Below are positions 19,801 to 32,745 of a stretch of 64,000 nt of DNA, in pieces. The stretch spans positions 91,012,978-91,076,977 of the forward strand of contig CM041778.1 of NCBI GenBank assembly GCA_023374045.1, written 5' to 3'. Under the pieces are notes generated by a model that was given only the letters and a program-made list of their open reading frames with translations, searched no databases and had not been told where the DNA came from. Made by a program: the position numbers and the translations under genes. The stretch's first letter is position 1, and the number at the start of each line of letters is the position of its first letter. This DNA is from Limonium bicolor (lineage: Eukaryota; Streptophyta; Magnoliopsida; Caryophyllales; Plumbaginaceae).

Positions 19801-20790
19801 TATTCTCTTAATGCCATTGTGGCTAGCTCAAGTCTTTTGGATGACATACGCAGAGCACAGCAGAGTGAGTCAGCGGATGATGGAGATCAGTCAGAAGTTG
19901 ACTAACGGTACATTTGAGAGTGGCAAGTATAGAGTTCCAGTTACATGATGATGGACTCATCAGATTGAAGGGGAGATTGTGTATTCCCAGAGACAGCACA
20001 GATATTAAGGAGCATATTCTTCGAGAGTCCCACACTTCTTCCACATCTGTCCATCCAGGAGCTTCTAAGATGTACAAAGATCTAAAGAGGTATTTCTGGT
20101 GGAGTGGTATGAAGGGCGACGTGACAGAGTATGTGATTCGATGTCTCACTTGTCAGAAAGTGAAATTCGAACATAGACGACCAGGAGGTATGGTACAGTC
20201 TATGCCAGTCCAGAATGGAAGTTTTATGATATTTCTATGGACTTCGTGGTGGGATTACCACCTACGAGAGGAGGCCTTAATATGATTTGGGTCGTTGTTG
20301 ATCGATTGACTAAGGTTGCTAGGTTTATTCCGATGAAGGACACTTGGAAAGTGCCAAAGTTAGCAGAACTATTTGAGCACGAGATTATCAGACATCATGG
20401 AGTACCTAAGACTATTGTTTCAGATCGAGACACTAGATTTCTCTCACGATACTGGCGAGCTACTCGCGAGGCACTTGGCACTGAGTTGAAACTTAGCACA
20501 GCATTTCATCCTCAGACAGATGGTCAGTCAGAGAGGACTATTCAGACTTTAGAGGACATGCTACGAGCATTGCCTTGGATTTCCAGGGCAGCTGGATAGA
20601 TAGATTACATCTCATGAGTTTGCTTATAATAACAGCTATCACGCCTCTATACAGATGTCACCTTTTCAGGCTTTATATGGCAGACCATGCCGCACACCTT
20701 TGTGCTGGGACGAGTCTAGTGAGACCGTCATCATTGGGCCTGAGTACTTGGAGCAAGTCCAGGCAGAAGTTCAGCAGATCAGAAACAATA
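19801..20790 (+). CDS. pol: Integrase zinc-binding and catalytic core of the AlkB chromovirus
   Basis: The HHCC zinc finger spans [19 protein letters not shown] and CLTCQKVK (within 19914-20285). The DDE core contains MDFVVGLPP (first Asp 20240-20242), [15 protein letters not shown] with the second Asp, and [20 protein letters not shown] with the Glu. Frames switch near 20235 and 20575. The integrase inserts the cDNA and makes the 5-bp TSD seen around this element. Confidence 0.92.
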
Positions 20791-21279
20791 TGAAAGCAGC
20801 ACAGGACAGACAGAAATCATATGCTGATGAGAGGCGACGAGACCTTGAGTTCGCAGTTGGCGACCAGGTATTTCTACGAGTTTCACCCCATGAAGGGTGT
20901 ATTCAGATTTGGTCAGAAGGGCAAGCTAAGCCCGAAATTTGTAGGACCCTACGCTATCATAGAGCGAGTGGGCCTTGTGGCATATCGACTTGATTTGCCA
21001 GCTGAGTTGGGCAAGGTACATAATGTTTTTCACGTGTCTCAGCTTAAGAAATACATGCCTCATCCTTCTCATGTTTTACAACCTGAAACACTCTCTTTAG
21101 AACCAACTATGCGGTATGTGGAAACACCGCAAAGAATCTTAGATAGAAAAACACGAGAGACTCGAAACAAGTCTGTGAGCCTCGTGAAGGTTCTTTGGTC
21201 GAACCACGATGTGGAAGAGGCCACATGGGAACTCGAAGCTGATATGCGAGCGAAGTTTCCCTCATTATTTACCGACTAG
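20791..21279 (+). CDS. pol: Integrase C-terminus with chromodomain-like tail
   Basis: It includes the GPY/F-type module ([20 protein letters not shown]), then [13 protein letters not shown], and ends with [20 protein letters not shown] and FPSLFTD before a TAG at 21277-21279. The last block resembles the chromodomain of plant Tekay/Del chromoviruses, which helps target heterochromatin. The final 150 codons (20821-21279) are one open frame. Confidence 0.88.
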
Positions 21280-21810
21280 GCACTTTAGTCTAGGGTACGG
21301 GGGCGTACCCCTTCTTTTTGGGGGGTAGAGCCTTTTTCATTTTGAATTTAGTGTACATTTGTTGCACCTTTGTGCATTGCATTTGTTGCTTTTGTGCGTT
21401 TCAGTTGTACACTTTTGTGCGTTTCAGTTGTTGCACTTTTGTGCGTTTCAGTTGTTGCACTTTTGTGCATTTCAGTTGTTACACTTGTGTGCATTTCAGT
21501 GACACCTTGTCTCGTATGTGTTCTTGTGTAACACTGTGTTTGAATGTACCTTGTACTTCTACTTGATTGTGTGTACTTCATTACACTACAATGGAAATAT
21601 TATATGCACTACGTTGCACACATTTGAAATGAAAAGTTATTGTGTTCACTACCTTGCTTTACACTGCAAGTATATGTTATGATGAACTTAGGGATATAGA
21701 GACTTGGGACTTGATCCCTGAAAATTAGTTTGAGTTGTGGATACTTAGTGGAACTTGATTCCCCCACAACCTTATACTTTAGATATGAGACTTCGGGGCG
21801 AAGTCCTTTT
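21280..21810 (+). other. 3' untranslated region of the AlkB chromovirus
   Basis: Non-coding DNA between the pol stop and the polypurine tract. It holds a G-rich tract TTTTTGGGGGGTAGAG at about 21316-21330 resembling a second polypurine tract, then a short tandem repeat at 21361-21500. Frames over the repeat are low-complexity and not genes. Confidence 0.7.
21361..21500 (+). repeat. Tandem repeat of about 24 bp in the 3' UTR
   Basis: Five or six imperfect units based on GTTGCACTTTTGTGC(G/A)TTTCA, most regular between about 21408 and 21475. The open frames on both strands here come from the repeat. Confidence 0.8.
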
Positions 21811-21825
21811 TTAAGGGGGGTAGAT
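21809..21825 (+). other. Polypurine tract of the AlkB chromovirus
   Basis: TTTTAAGGGGGGTAGAT directly precedes the 3' LTR start TGAAATACCCC. It primes plus-strand synthesis and matches the tract of the surrounding minus-strand element. Confidence 0.9.
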
Positions 21826-24800
21826 TGAAATACCCCAAATCTAAATAATATTATTTAATCATTATTTATTGGAATATAATCCAAATATAATCATTTCACG
21901 TACGCATGCAAACCCATGCATGAAAACGTTACGTAAAAACAGTCGTTTCACCATAAACGCTAAAATGCCTTAGAAGCATGTGATCAGCATGACCTTGTAT
22001 GACCTTCTAAAACTCAAACCAAATGGTCATACACTCATTATATGAGTATATAAATATATTCCCTAAGCTATATTCAGTCAAATACGCAAAGTGCTCGGGA
22101 GTGCTCACGCCCGCTCCTTAAAGCATGAAAAGTCCGGAGGAGTGCCGAGGTGGCACGAACTCCTATAAAATTAATTCCTAGAGTTCCTAACATCATTATT
22201 TATCATTCTAAAGAGAACCCACGAAGTGGTTTTCTCAAAATTCAACAAAATCCTCGGAGTTTTCTTAGCGCTCCTTTTTGGCCCGGGAGTGTCCCGATGG
22301 CCCGTAAATTATGTCACGGGTTGATATAACCCCATATAACTCAATGTAACATCTTAGTATATATTTATTTACCATAATAAGTGTTTACAAACACTTGGAA
22401 CTCATAAAAACAATTGGTTTCCAAAAAGTTCCTTAGAGCACAAAACACACCTTCGGGTGTCAAAAAATGCGTTTTACGCAATTGCCTTAGTTTTTGACAT
22501 GCCACGAATTGGTAATCTTAAAAAGGGTTAAAATGACCTTCTAAATCAGTTGGTGTGACTAGTCAACAAGGTCATCTATGGGGGCCGATTTTAAGGGCAA
22601 AAACTAGTATAAAATTGCTTTAAAAGTTTATTAAAGCCTTAAAACATGATGACTCACCATCCCATGTGTTATATTACTTAATGCCAAAGTGTATAGGTCT
22701 CATCTGACCTTATAGCTGTCGAAAATCAGCATTGAACAAGCACATGTGAGCTAGAACAAAACAAATGTGAAAAGTAGAAAAGTAGATCTAAGATCTACTT
22801 TATTTGATTCCTTCTTCTCCATGTGAGCTTCCTCTCTTCCTTGATCCTTCTTGGCCGGTTCAACCCCCATTCAGACCTCCAATTCGTGCACGACAATGAG
22901 GAAGAAGACAATTCATTAACTTAGAAAAATCAAAAAAAGATACCTTACCTTTTCTCACCTTGTCTTCTAGTTTGCATTATTTTTGCTCCACCTTGCCTTG
23001 TCCTCTTTATGGCCGGTTTCATGCTGGAAAGAAGGCATTTATTGAGCCAATAACTCATGAATAAACTAAGGAAAAGTATAGTCATTTGACATTAAAAATT
23101 GACAAAACAAAAATCAATTCCAAAATGCAATTTCCTTGCATTTACGTGAGCTAGCTCTCACTTCCCTCTCTTGCACTCATCTCCACCACGGTTTGGTAAG
23201 GCTCCTCCTCTCTCTTCTAGCTTCATCTTCTTCCTTTGAAGCTCTTAAGTCCATTAATGGAGTTTTAACTTCTACCTTCTTCCTTAAGGTAATTCCTAGC
23301 ATTTCTTGGCAAGACTTGAAGCAAACTCTTCCTAGCATAACAAGGTGTGTTCGGCCACATTTAGTTCACCAAGGAGGTTGTCCAAACCAACACTAAATCA
23401 AGGAGCATCTCAAGGTTATCTTAAGGTAGGTTTTAAAGCTTGAAAATCCTTAAAACACATTTTTGTGTGTAACCAAGTTCTACCTCTTCTAAGTCTCTTT
23501 TTCTTCTTCATTTTGATGAAGGAAAACTTGTTCTTCATCTACCTTAGGAGTGCCGAAATTATAAGGAGAAAAGCTAAGGTAAAGTCTTGTAAAACTACTT
23601 ACAAATCTACTTAGATCTTTGTTGAAGATCTAACTCCTAAACATCCTTCATCTTTGCATAAAACCGAAAAGGAGCAACAAAATTACCTTGGAGAAAGCTT
23701 GGAGATTCAAGAAGAAGTTCAAGCACTTAACCACCTTGTTAAGAAGTAAGTTTACTATATAAATCTTTATATTATAAGCTTTGTTAAGCTTCTAAAAATT
23801 GTACAAAAATTATGTACACCTCCTAGGTTTATTAATACCGAAATTATATGGTTTTATATGCCAAAAATATAAACTATAACATATATAGAAAATATTTACC
23901 TTAAGACACATTTTTGTGTCACAAAATTCATTTATGTTACAAATAAATTTAGGCCGAATTCTTGGGCAAAAATGCTTATTTTTGAGCTAAGAATAAATAT
24001 AAGACATTACAATAATTTTACATGAGTTATATGACTCCTAAGAATTTATGTACATTTATTAAGACATATAAATCCACTTTTATATACTATAAGGTCACTA
24101 AATAAATATGGCCGAAATACTAAGTGTTAATTTTTAATGACCTACTTAGGTATATAAATTTATATCATAAAGTTTGGAGAGTTAAAAATATTTTATTAGA
24201 GCTTAAATGACTAATTAATTAAGTTATGTGGTTTAAATGTAATTTTACAAAGTTAGGTGCACTTATTGTGAAAACCGTGAGCTAAAGGGGTGTTTGGTGT
24301 AATTATAATATAATATAAGGTTAGGAATTAAGTTTATGAATTTTAGATAATTTAAACATGTGTTTAAATAACACTTTATAAAGTTTTGGGCTATTATGTA
24401 ATTTATAAAGTTGTTATGAAAGTTTAGAATATATTAGTGGGCGAATTCATAATTAAAAGAATTATTAGATTCACTTTTGAAATTTTAAGAATTAAATATT
24501 TAGACTATAGTTTATAAGTTAATAAGGAACTATTATTAAGTTTTGGGTTGAAAATGTAATTATTGAAAGTTCAAGACAAAGCCGAATTGTTTGGGGTTAG
24601 TTTGTAATTTAAGAATTTATATATATATATTCGGCATTTATGGAGAATTAAAATTAAAACTATAGTTTACATGTCATTATGTAAAGTTATAAGATTTTGG
24701 GTTAGATTGTAATTATAAGGAAAAAATATATGTTGGCCGAAATTTAGGGGCTAAGTTGTAATTTTTGAGAGTTATAATATTTAAAAGCTATGTACCAAAT

Positions 24801-26648
24801 ATTAGGGGTGGCTTTGTAATTTAGCTAAATAAGAAATTAAAACTCTATAATATAATGAGATTAGAATTTAAATATTAGTTTATGATTTTATGGTGAGGTT
24901 TGTAAATAACCAAAATATAAGAGTAAGAATTTAGATTAAATAAATATAGGTCCTACATGGATTTTTGGAGGAATTAGAAAGAAAGAATTTTGATTAAAGG
25001 ATTATGAAGTTAAACTATGGCTTATATAGTTATAAGGAATTTAAAGGTAACCAATGATTATTACTTTTGGTTAAAAGGAGAATAATAAAACTATAAGAAT
25101 TTTATGTCTATGTATGACATATAAATATAGATAAGAAATTATAAGTTGTTATGTCACCTAGACAAATAAAATAAACAACAAATGCAATAAGACATTTATG
25201 TGCATTAAAGGATTTATAAAGAAATCAAAAGGAATAACAATAATTTATACATAAAATCATGAGGTAATTAAAAGAAATAAAACCTCACATGAAATAACAA
25301 TAAGAGATTTGTTAAAAGATTCAATGGAATCATTATATAAGGGTAATATAAATTACCCTCTCAGTTAATCCTATTCTAGGACTTTGTTTGACCAGACGTT
25401 GACCGGGAATTTAACCAGTACAGTCTACGGTGAACGGTATGGGATTCTTGCAACCTGTTTTCTACCGGATTACACGGCTTGTGTGCTATCTGTTGTTTGA
25501 ATTAACGACCAAGATAATTATTGTAAACTGTTGTTTACTCTTGCACACTGTGGTATTATTTTATGTGCGTGAATGATTGCTGACTACAACGTGTATGTCC
25601 CACGCATACAACACTACTATACCAGTGGATTAAATACCTGCGCTTCAGTATACCGAGGGCTTGTACTCAAGTCTCTCACTAACTTCAGTTTATAACAAAC
25701 GTCATTATCCTAAACGTGATAATTGACAATACACATTGTGTTCTTGATTACGTCTTTAAATGACACTTAACAATTCTATACTTCGAGAACGAGGAGCCCA
25801 GTTCGATCTGGCCATGCATGCTACGGAGTTGTACCTGTCTCAGGTCGTCTCCTACTACGTCGCGACGAAAAATTCAGTTGGGAGGAAGACTCTATTCCAC
25901 CCGGGACGTCATGTGCCCTTCAGTTCGAGGAAGACTTTATTCCTCAGTGGGTTCTTATTTCCCACGCCATTCAGTTCAGGGTTTGACTACGTCATCTCCT
26001 GGGGTTTCTATACCCAACCTTCTCTATAACGAGGTCACTATACCTCACTATCTCAGTTATTCAGTTATACCTGTCAGTCCCATTGTGTGGACCGACTATC
26101 AGTAAAAGAATTCAGTTCAGCTAACTTGACCTTCTGTGACTTGTTCTATGTGACATTATTGTCCTTGTGTGGATACTTGTTATCATCAGATTATGCTTGT
26201 TTACAGCTTTATAAAAAAAAAATGAACTGCATGTGTTCGACAAAGTAGTTGGTGTGGCCCGGTAGACGATGGGCTGCACGTTTTCCATACCAGCATTGTT
26301 GTGCTGAGCCCCTTTGGGGGCACCCCCATTTTTCAGGTACCTGAAGTTTAAAGAAGATCACTACACTGAGTGTAGGTGGGGTAGACCAAGCTTTGGGAGT
26401 CTACTATTAGTTACTTGTTTTATTTCAGTATTGTACTTTCAGTTAATTCCTATTATCTCGGGTTGTATCTGTATTCCAGACCGTGACATTTGGAGGATTG
26501 TATTTTGGACTTAGCCTAGTTGGTCACAAGGGTGGCCAACGGCATTGTAATACCGCCCGCCCGTTGTTGTATTTATTTCCGCTGTACTTATATTTTATTT
26601 GGGAGTGATCGCCGTTCAGTTTATTGGATTTCGGGTTGGGGTATTACA
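21826..26648 (+). repeat. 3' LTR of the AlkB chromovirus
   Basis: The 4823-bp copy of 10549-15359, with matching ends and the same hairpin module (about 26251-26325). By eye the differences are mostly one- or two-base indels with fewer substitutions, spread over the length (for example CTCGGGAG versus CTCGGAG). This indicates a fairly recent insertion, or residual base errors in the assembly. Confidence 0.95.
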
Positions 26649-26653
26649 CTGAT

Positions 26654-26718
26654 AGTCTAGGTGATCACTCTTGGAGTTTCATCCGTTTGTTTTGCACTTT
26701 AATGTGTCCACATTAAGC
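26654..26718 (-). other. Sliver of the minus-strand element between two insertions
   Basis: These bases belong to the internal region of the outer element. They lie between the right TSD of the AlkB chromovirus (26649-26653) and the left TSD of the next solo LTR (26719-26723). Confidence 0.7.
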
Positions 26719-29700
26719 ATCTGTGAAATACCCCAAATTAATTTAAATTAATTTAGGGGATTTCTTTTATTAAATATTAAATTATTATTTGAACATTAAT
26801 TATTATATGGAATTATGAAATTTATATAGGGGATTTTCTCCTATTTAACCCTAAAGGAAACCATAAATATTTAATTATTATATATAATTATATGGTATTA
26901 TGTTTTAATAGTAAGACTTATAGTCAATAAATCTTGGAAAATTTTATAAAAACACTCCAACTATTTTATAAATATTTTAGGAAGTGTTGGAACATTGTTT
27001 TGAAACTTAAAAGTCAATATAAAATTCTAGAAACCCTAAGCTTATTAAGCCTTGCTAGGGTTGACTTTTTGAGAATGGTCAAACCAGGCCATGGAACCTA
27101 TACCAATAAATAGGTTATGGAAAACCATGAAGATTGATAAAAAGAACGTCAAACGGATCATCCTAGCCAAAGTTATGATCAATGAAGTTTAGAGCCAAAA
27201 TTTTGAAAAAAATGCTGATGTAGCAGCTTTGCTGACTCATCGTGCACCTCGGTAATTGCGCCCCAACACTTAGTCATTTTATCTCCTATAATTCCGGTAA
27301 CAGAACCAGACTTTGCCCTATCTCGTGACCTTCATAACTTTCTCATCTTAAGGAATTTTTGAGTCCCGTCTTCTTTGTTGTCTTCTCGTACATTCCCTCT
27401 AAAAACCATAACTCACACAAACCCTAACTCGTTCTAAATCAACCGAAAATTTGAGCCAAAGTAGCCACCCTGCAAAACCGTAACTGCAGTTTCCAGGTTT
27501 TCCCTTCGAATCAAGTAACTTCGTCTAGCCATAACTTCTTGGTTTCCCATCCAAATTCATGTTCTTTAGCTCGTTTTGAAGAGCTCTAATCCCTCTAAAC
27601 TTTCATGTTGATGACCTAAGCCAATTCCCAACCGTTGGAAGAACAAGGTGTCTAAAGTTTCAGTTTCGCCAGCACATAAAATCATACCGAAACTGTAAGG
27701 TATAAACTCGTGTCTTGCGACTTTAATTTCTTCTGTGTGTTGCGAGTTAGGATTAGTTCTTGTTATCAATACGTAGAGCTAAGTTTACTCTTTCGATTGA
27801 GCCCTTACACATAGCCTAACTCGATTGGTACTGCAAGTTATAGATCCTCAAAGTCGGCCTCGTGAACTGCTTGAAAGTTTGAATTTTTCCAGATTTTCCA
27901 AAATCGAATCCCTCCGTTTTTGCAACTCCGGTAAGTTTTTTCTTCAAATTCCTTCAACCATGCTAAACTATGTTACATTATCGGTCAAAACCATGATTCA
28001 ATTGCATCAATTACGCTTTAGATTGAGTGAATTAGAGATTTGATTTCGGAAACCCGTTTGAACCCTAACTTCGAAACAGAAATCGAAACCCGATGAATCC
28101 TGCATTATAGCTAGTGAAAAGTATCCAATGGAACCGTAATTTAATTTCGAAACCATAGAAACAAGAATCACTCATTTGGTTCCGTAGATTGTGAGAAGTT
28201 GGTGAATTAGTACTCGATTCGAATTGGGATTCTCTAAAGAACTCACGTTCAGGACCGTTCAGGGACGGCGTCCATCGCGTTTTAAAAGTATTGGGGACCG
28301 TCCGATCTCGTTTTAAAAGATTGGACGGCCGAGATTAGATCGGGTTATTAAAGAATGTTATAAGTTTATAAAATTTCAGAATTTAACTCTAACTTGTTGA
28401 ATTTAGTTAATGGCCTTCCTGAATGTATTTTGACTTGAAATTTTAGCCATATATTCCTTATTTAATCTAGTTTATTTTGATGTAAATTAATATGGTTTTG
28501 GAGTTTTTAAACGTAAGTTATGATTTTTGCAAGTTACGGGTTTTCTGGAATTATTTGGCTAAATTAAAAAGATATTTTTATGAAATACAATTTTTATAAT
28601 ATGTCTAAAATGTTATAGTTACTGTATATTAAATTTGGGAATTTTTGGGCAATGGTAAAAGGTTTTAAAAATTGTGTTTATGAGTTTTTCATAAGAATAA
28701 CTTATAATATATAGTTTTTATGTAACCAAAAATGTAAGTATGGTTTGCTAATGAACTTTTTAAGCTGGGGAAAATATGGGACACTAAATTAACATTTTAT
28801 AACAGTAAGTTTATAAATGTTTTGGTATTAGTTTTTAAGAGAAGTGAAATTATTTACATATATGTATATATACATATTTAAGTAGTAACTTATGTAAATC
28901 AAGGAATTTAATTATTTTTACGTTTTATTTATTATACTATATGGGAGTTAATATTTTTAATTAAACTAAGGAATAAATATATATATATTTTACGCATATA
29001 TAAAAAGGGAATAAAAGTAGTAATTTAGAGTAAAGCAAGGAACTAATGAATTAACACTTATAATAACTAGATATTATAAGAGCTAGAATCCTAAGATATA
29101 GTAAAAGAAATACTTAATGAAACATACTTGGAATGCAGTTAAAGGTTGTAGTAATAAGATAGTTTAAATATAATAAGTTACATAGGGGATGTCTTAGTTA
29201 AATGCTAATACCGGTATACTTATATATATAAAATAAATAAGGGAAACATTTTATTTATTAAACCATATATCGGTTGTGGTATACCTAAAAGTTATTAAAC
29301 ATAATTAAATACAATTAAATTCTCTAAAAATGTTATGGATAAATCTTAATACATAAAGATATATATAAATATATATGTATATAAATACATTAAAATAGAT
29401 GTGGCAAATAATATTCCTTGTGATAGTTATAATAAGTAGAATATATATGTTAGACCTTAGGATTTAATCGGTGTGAAATTAAATAGTCACTATTAACTCA
29501 AGGGTTTAATTACACCACATAAACGTAACACGGTCTTGGGTTAACCTACTAAGCCCAAGTCTAGGAACTCCAAAGCCCACTTAAACAATTCAAAGAGAGT
29601 TTGGGCCACTCTCAGGAATAAATTCTAAATCGTTCTAAACTAAACGAAATGGGCCTAGTAAAGGATTTAGTTAACAAGTCAAGCCCAAATCTTTGTGAGA

Positions 29701-29947
29701 GAATAATGGTAAACCTGGAACTACTAGTCAGTAAGGAAAAAAGGTTGTTTAGTTTATAAGTCCCTTAACTAATCAACACTTGGAACACCTTAATTATAGG
29801 TTACTATTAGGGAATCACTTATTCGAGTTATTTATTGTTCTTCACATACCAGGTACGATTTCTCGTACTCCGTTACTTTTGCTGGTTGACTTATGAGACG
29901 TTTTCGAAAAACGCTAACTGACTTTAAGAGGAATTTCTAAAAGGAAA

Positions 29948-30005
29948 TGGGTGTGACTAACTCAGCTTGTGTGACTAACTCAGCTTGTGTGACTAACTGA
30001 GCCTT
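29948..30005 (+). repeat. 18-bp tandem repeat, three units
   Basis: GTGTGACTAACTCAGCTT is repeated three times, the last unit slightly changed (CTGAGCC). It lies within the solo LTR. Confidence 0.85.
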
Positions 30006-30250
30006 GAATGTGAAACTCACTTGGGTTTTGGTCCTTCTTTTTGGTTGTTCCATTAGACATTGACTGCTTAGGGTTTACGTTTCTGCACTCTGTAGGACTG
30101 AGTGTTTTGGTATTGCTCTGGGTAGTTAGTGACCTAGTGGGAATTTGAAAAAAAGGTCAACTTTGGTAAATTCTTCTTTTGACTCTGGATATCGTTTCAT
30201 CCATGAGCTGGTTCTTGAGGTTTCGACGTGCGCGCGTCTTCAATGGTAAC

Positions 30251-30395
30251 AGCAGGGGGTTGTATATCCCTCGCCCATAGGGGCATTTATATTTAATAGC
30301 AGGGGGCTGTATATCCCTCGTCCACCAAGACATTTTTAATCTGACAGCAGGGGCTGTATATCCCTCGTCCATACGAACATTTATATCTGGCGGTG
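30251..30395 (+). repeat. 47-48 bp tandem repeat, three units
   Basis: Units start at 30251, 30298 and 30346 with AGCAGGGG(G) and share CTGTATATCCCTCG(T/C)CCA and ACATTT(A/T)TA. They lie in the last fifth of the solo LTR, like the repeat cluster at 41914-42265 in another LTR. Confidence 0.85.
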
Positions 30396-31028
30396 GGGCC
30401 ATCTCTCCCAATTGGTCTTATTCTACTCTGGAGTTATTGGTTCTTGGTTCTATCTTTTCATTCCTAGTCCTTTGTGACTATCTGAGTCTTTCTACTCCTA
30501 ACGGGAATTGGGTTTAGCTAAGGCAATGGATGTTCACTAACACATGAAGTGGTTTTGTTTCACTAACTTTGCTTTTCTGTTATTAACCTTTATTCTTATC
30601 TTGTTATCTTGATTTGGTGGTTTGTGAAATGCCATGTTCCTCTGTGTGGTTTAAGTGATTGTTTTCGTGCTATTATTTATTTAAGAGTGGTATTATAAGT
30701 TGTTTTTGGAGGATCGTACCAGTTACATTCCAGGGAACTGACCCACCCCTCTTGGGGTGGACTGCTTGGTTTTATCTTGCAGGTACGGGTTATTTAACAG
30801 GTGGCCACGAAGAGAACGAGTGTTGGGATGGGATTAGGTTTTGAGAGTTTATATGTTTTATTACTATTTTACTTTTGTTAAGTTTTCTCGAGGTTCAGGC
30901 CGTGACAGTTGTAATCATTAAGTTGTATTTTGGTGAGGTTTGGTGTCGGGTGTTTGGAACCCGATGGTCTGTACGCTTTAGTATTTTATTTCCGCTATAA
31001 ATATGTTAAATAGGGGCGTTACCATCTG

Positions 31029-32728
31029 CCTTACCATGTATAGGCTGGGTATTCGTTCCAACTATCATATTTATCCCTCAGGATTCTTAAGACGTATGCG
31101 GTTGCTTTACGTAACAGTCAGTGCACTTCGCGCTTCCTGACTCTTAAACATTTCCTTGAAATAAATTCACTAATTCTCTTAGTTTCGTTAACTTAACTGG
31201 GTTCCTTCATTTCAATCATTCGATGGTAATCCGTTGCTCTTGTCTAACTTTTACTGCTGACCGTAGGATGGAGTCGACTACTTCTCGTGTTCCTGACTCT
31301 ACTCGTATACATATGTGGGGTATTCTACTAATACATTGCTACTTACCCGACTAACCCATAAGTAGGTCTGTCAGGCCCACAAGCTCCTATCGGAGTGCGG
31401 TCGTCCCACATTTAGTTGGTACACTCGTAGTGTCCGTCACACACCTAGGTGAAGTATTCTGTTGTCAACTCCCTTATATTGTCCTGTGACAATATGCATT
31501 CTGTGCTTCCCGAACCTAATCAAGGGAAAGTCTATCCACTGTTGTATTACTATGAGCACAATCCATTCCTCGGGTCGTTACCCTTGGGTTTATCGGTTTC
31601 CGTCCGGTTATTCAAATCGCTGAGGCCGGGGTAGGTCCTCTGGTTGGGTTTAAAAGAAGATTAGAAGTAAGTATAGGTTTAAAAGAAAATTTTGGTTTTG
31701 AAAGAAAGGAGTTTGAAATAAATCTGAGTTGAAAGAAAAATTCTCATGGTTTCACAACGTCTTCTTGCCTTAACCAAGTCTAGCTTCTTGCTGACCAGTG
31801 TATTCCCAATTACAAAGGTTAGGCTGTTAAGCCCTTCCACGGTCATGATTATCTCACTTAACTTCGTGGTACTTTCCTATGTACTTTTGTAGTTAAAACT
31901 TTCCCCGAATAGCCTTGTTATAGCAGCACTTGCCATGGCAAGTGCGCCATGCTAACTGGCTATTGGCTCCACACATATCGGTTGTGGTGTTGTTTTTACC
32001 AGCACTGTCATCAGTGGCCTTGCTGGCCCTTACTTGATCTTACTGTCTTCCCATGATAATCATTAACTAGGGTGTTCCCCATTCTGGAGACCCCTTTTTA
32101 CTTAGTATTGTATCCTTTTTGTTGCCCGTTTCCACACTTGTCGTGGTTACTGAGACTTGTCTCTTGTTTGGGTGCTACGTTGTAGTTCCTTAGTCGGTTG
32201 GTATACCGTTAACGACATTATTTTAACAATTGTGGTCCCGTAGACTCAAGTCTCGGGTTCCATTACTTCACCTCTGGCCCGTTGCACAGTTGGTGCGTTC
32301 CAAGCTGGTTGTTCTTGACTGCTCGGCATGTCGACCTAGGTTGCCGGAAATTCCATTCTCCATGCATATGATTCTTCATTCCTCACTATTAAACGCGGTT
32401 AACAATGTTAAGATGGAATCTGTCTCCGGGATTCTTACTCTTTTCGGAATCTACCGTGTAACAGGTTCTCCGTACTTATGGAGATACTTAATAACAGCCA
32501 GATCGGGTATTCCTGAGTAAGAGAGGACTTTCATCCCTCTGGCGTTGTTTCCCAAGTTATAAAACAGGGATGGTGGAGGGCGGGATGAATATTGTAGGTT
32601 TCCAGTACACACTGGTAATTCCTAACTAGCGTATCTCTCACGCTATCACTCAACCCTTAACCCCAAGTACTAAAATCCTAACTCGGTACTTCCTAAGCTC
32701 GGTAATTCAGTCATCAGAGCGATACTTG
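31029..32728 (-). other. 5' internal region of the minus-strand element, no gene recognised
   Basis: On the minus strand this follows the primer-binding site and would hold the leader and gag. Just after the site it shares short words with the AlkB element leader (CGCTCTG..., ACCGAG...TTAGG). No capsid or zinc-knuckle motif was found in any frame. This supports a non-autonomous or decayed element. Confidence 0.55.
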
Positions 32729-32740
32729 GCTCTGATACCA
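32729..32740 (-). other. tRNA-iMet primer-binding site of the minus-strand element
   Basis: GCTCTGATACCA on the + strand is TGGTATCAGAGC on the minus strand, 5 nt inside the LTR end at 32746. It fixes the element's direction. Confidence 0.93.
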
Positions 32741-32745
32741 CTTTT

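Larger units (their letters stand above)
10549..26648 (+). mobile_element. Full-length Tekay/Del-like chromovirus carrying an AlkB dioxygenase gene
   Basis: A 16.1-kb plus-strand Ty3/gypsy element with two LTRs of about 4.8 kb, a 6.5-kb internal region and the 5-bp TSD ctgat at 10544-10548 and 26649-26653. The internal order is tRNA-iMet primer site, gag with two zinc knuckles, ALKBH1-like dioxygenase, protease, RT, RNase H, integrase, chromodomain-like C-terminus, 3' UTR and polypurine tract. PR-RT-RH-IN order, the C-terminal chromodomain and long LTRs fit plant chromoviruses of the Tekay/Del lineage. The reading frames carry many one-base shifts. The LTRs align end to end, with single-base indels outnumbering substitutions by eye. 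It inserted into the internal region of the minus-strand LTR element. Confidence 0.95.
26724..31023 (+). mobile_element. Solo LTR, plus strand, 4.3 kb
   Basis: It starts TGAAATACCCC and ends GGGGCGTTACC, where CA is usual. TSD atctg lies at 26719-26723 and 31024-31028. There is no primer site or second LTR, so it is the product of LTR-LTR recombination. Its body differs from the AlkB element LTRs, so it is another family with the same ends. It contains an 18-bp triple repeat (about 29948-30005), a 47-bp triple repeat (about 30251-30395) and a hairpin CCACCCC-TCTT-GGGGTGG near 30740-30770 followed by CAGGTA. Confidence 0.87.

Noticed and set aside
21318..21581. Cys/Phe-rich and Thr/His-rich frames on both strands
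   Set aside because: Low-complexity translation of the 24-bp repeat in the retrotransposon 3' UTR.
29948..30395. Possible CRISPR-like spacing of repeats
   Set aside because: Units are contiguous tandem repeats without unique spacers, in a plant LTR.
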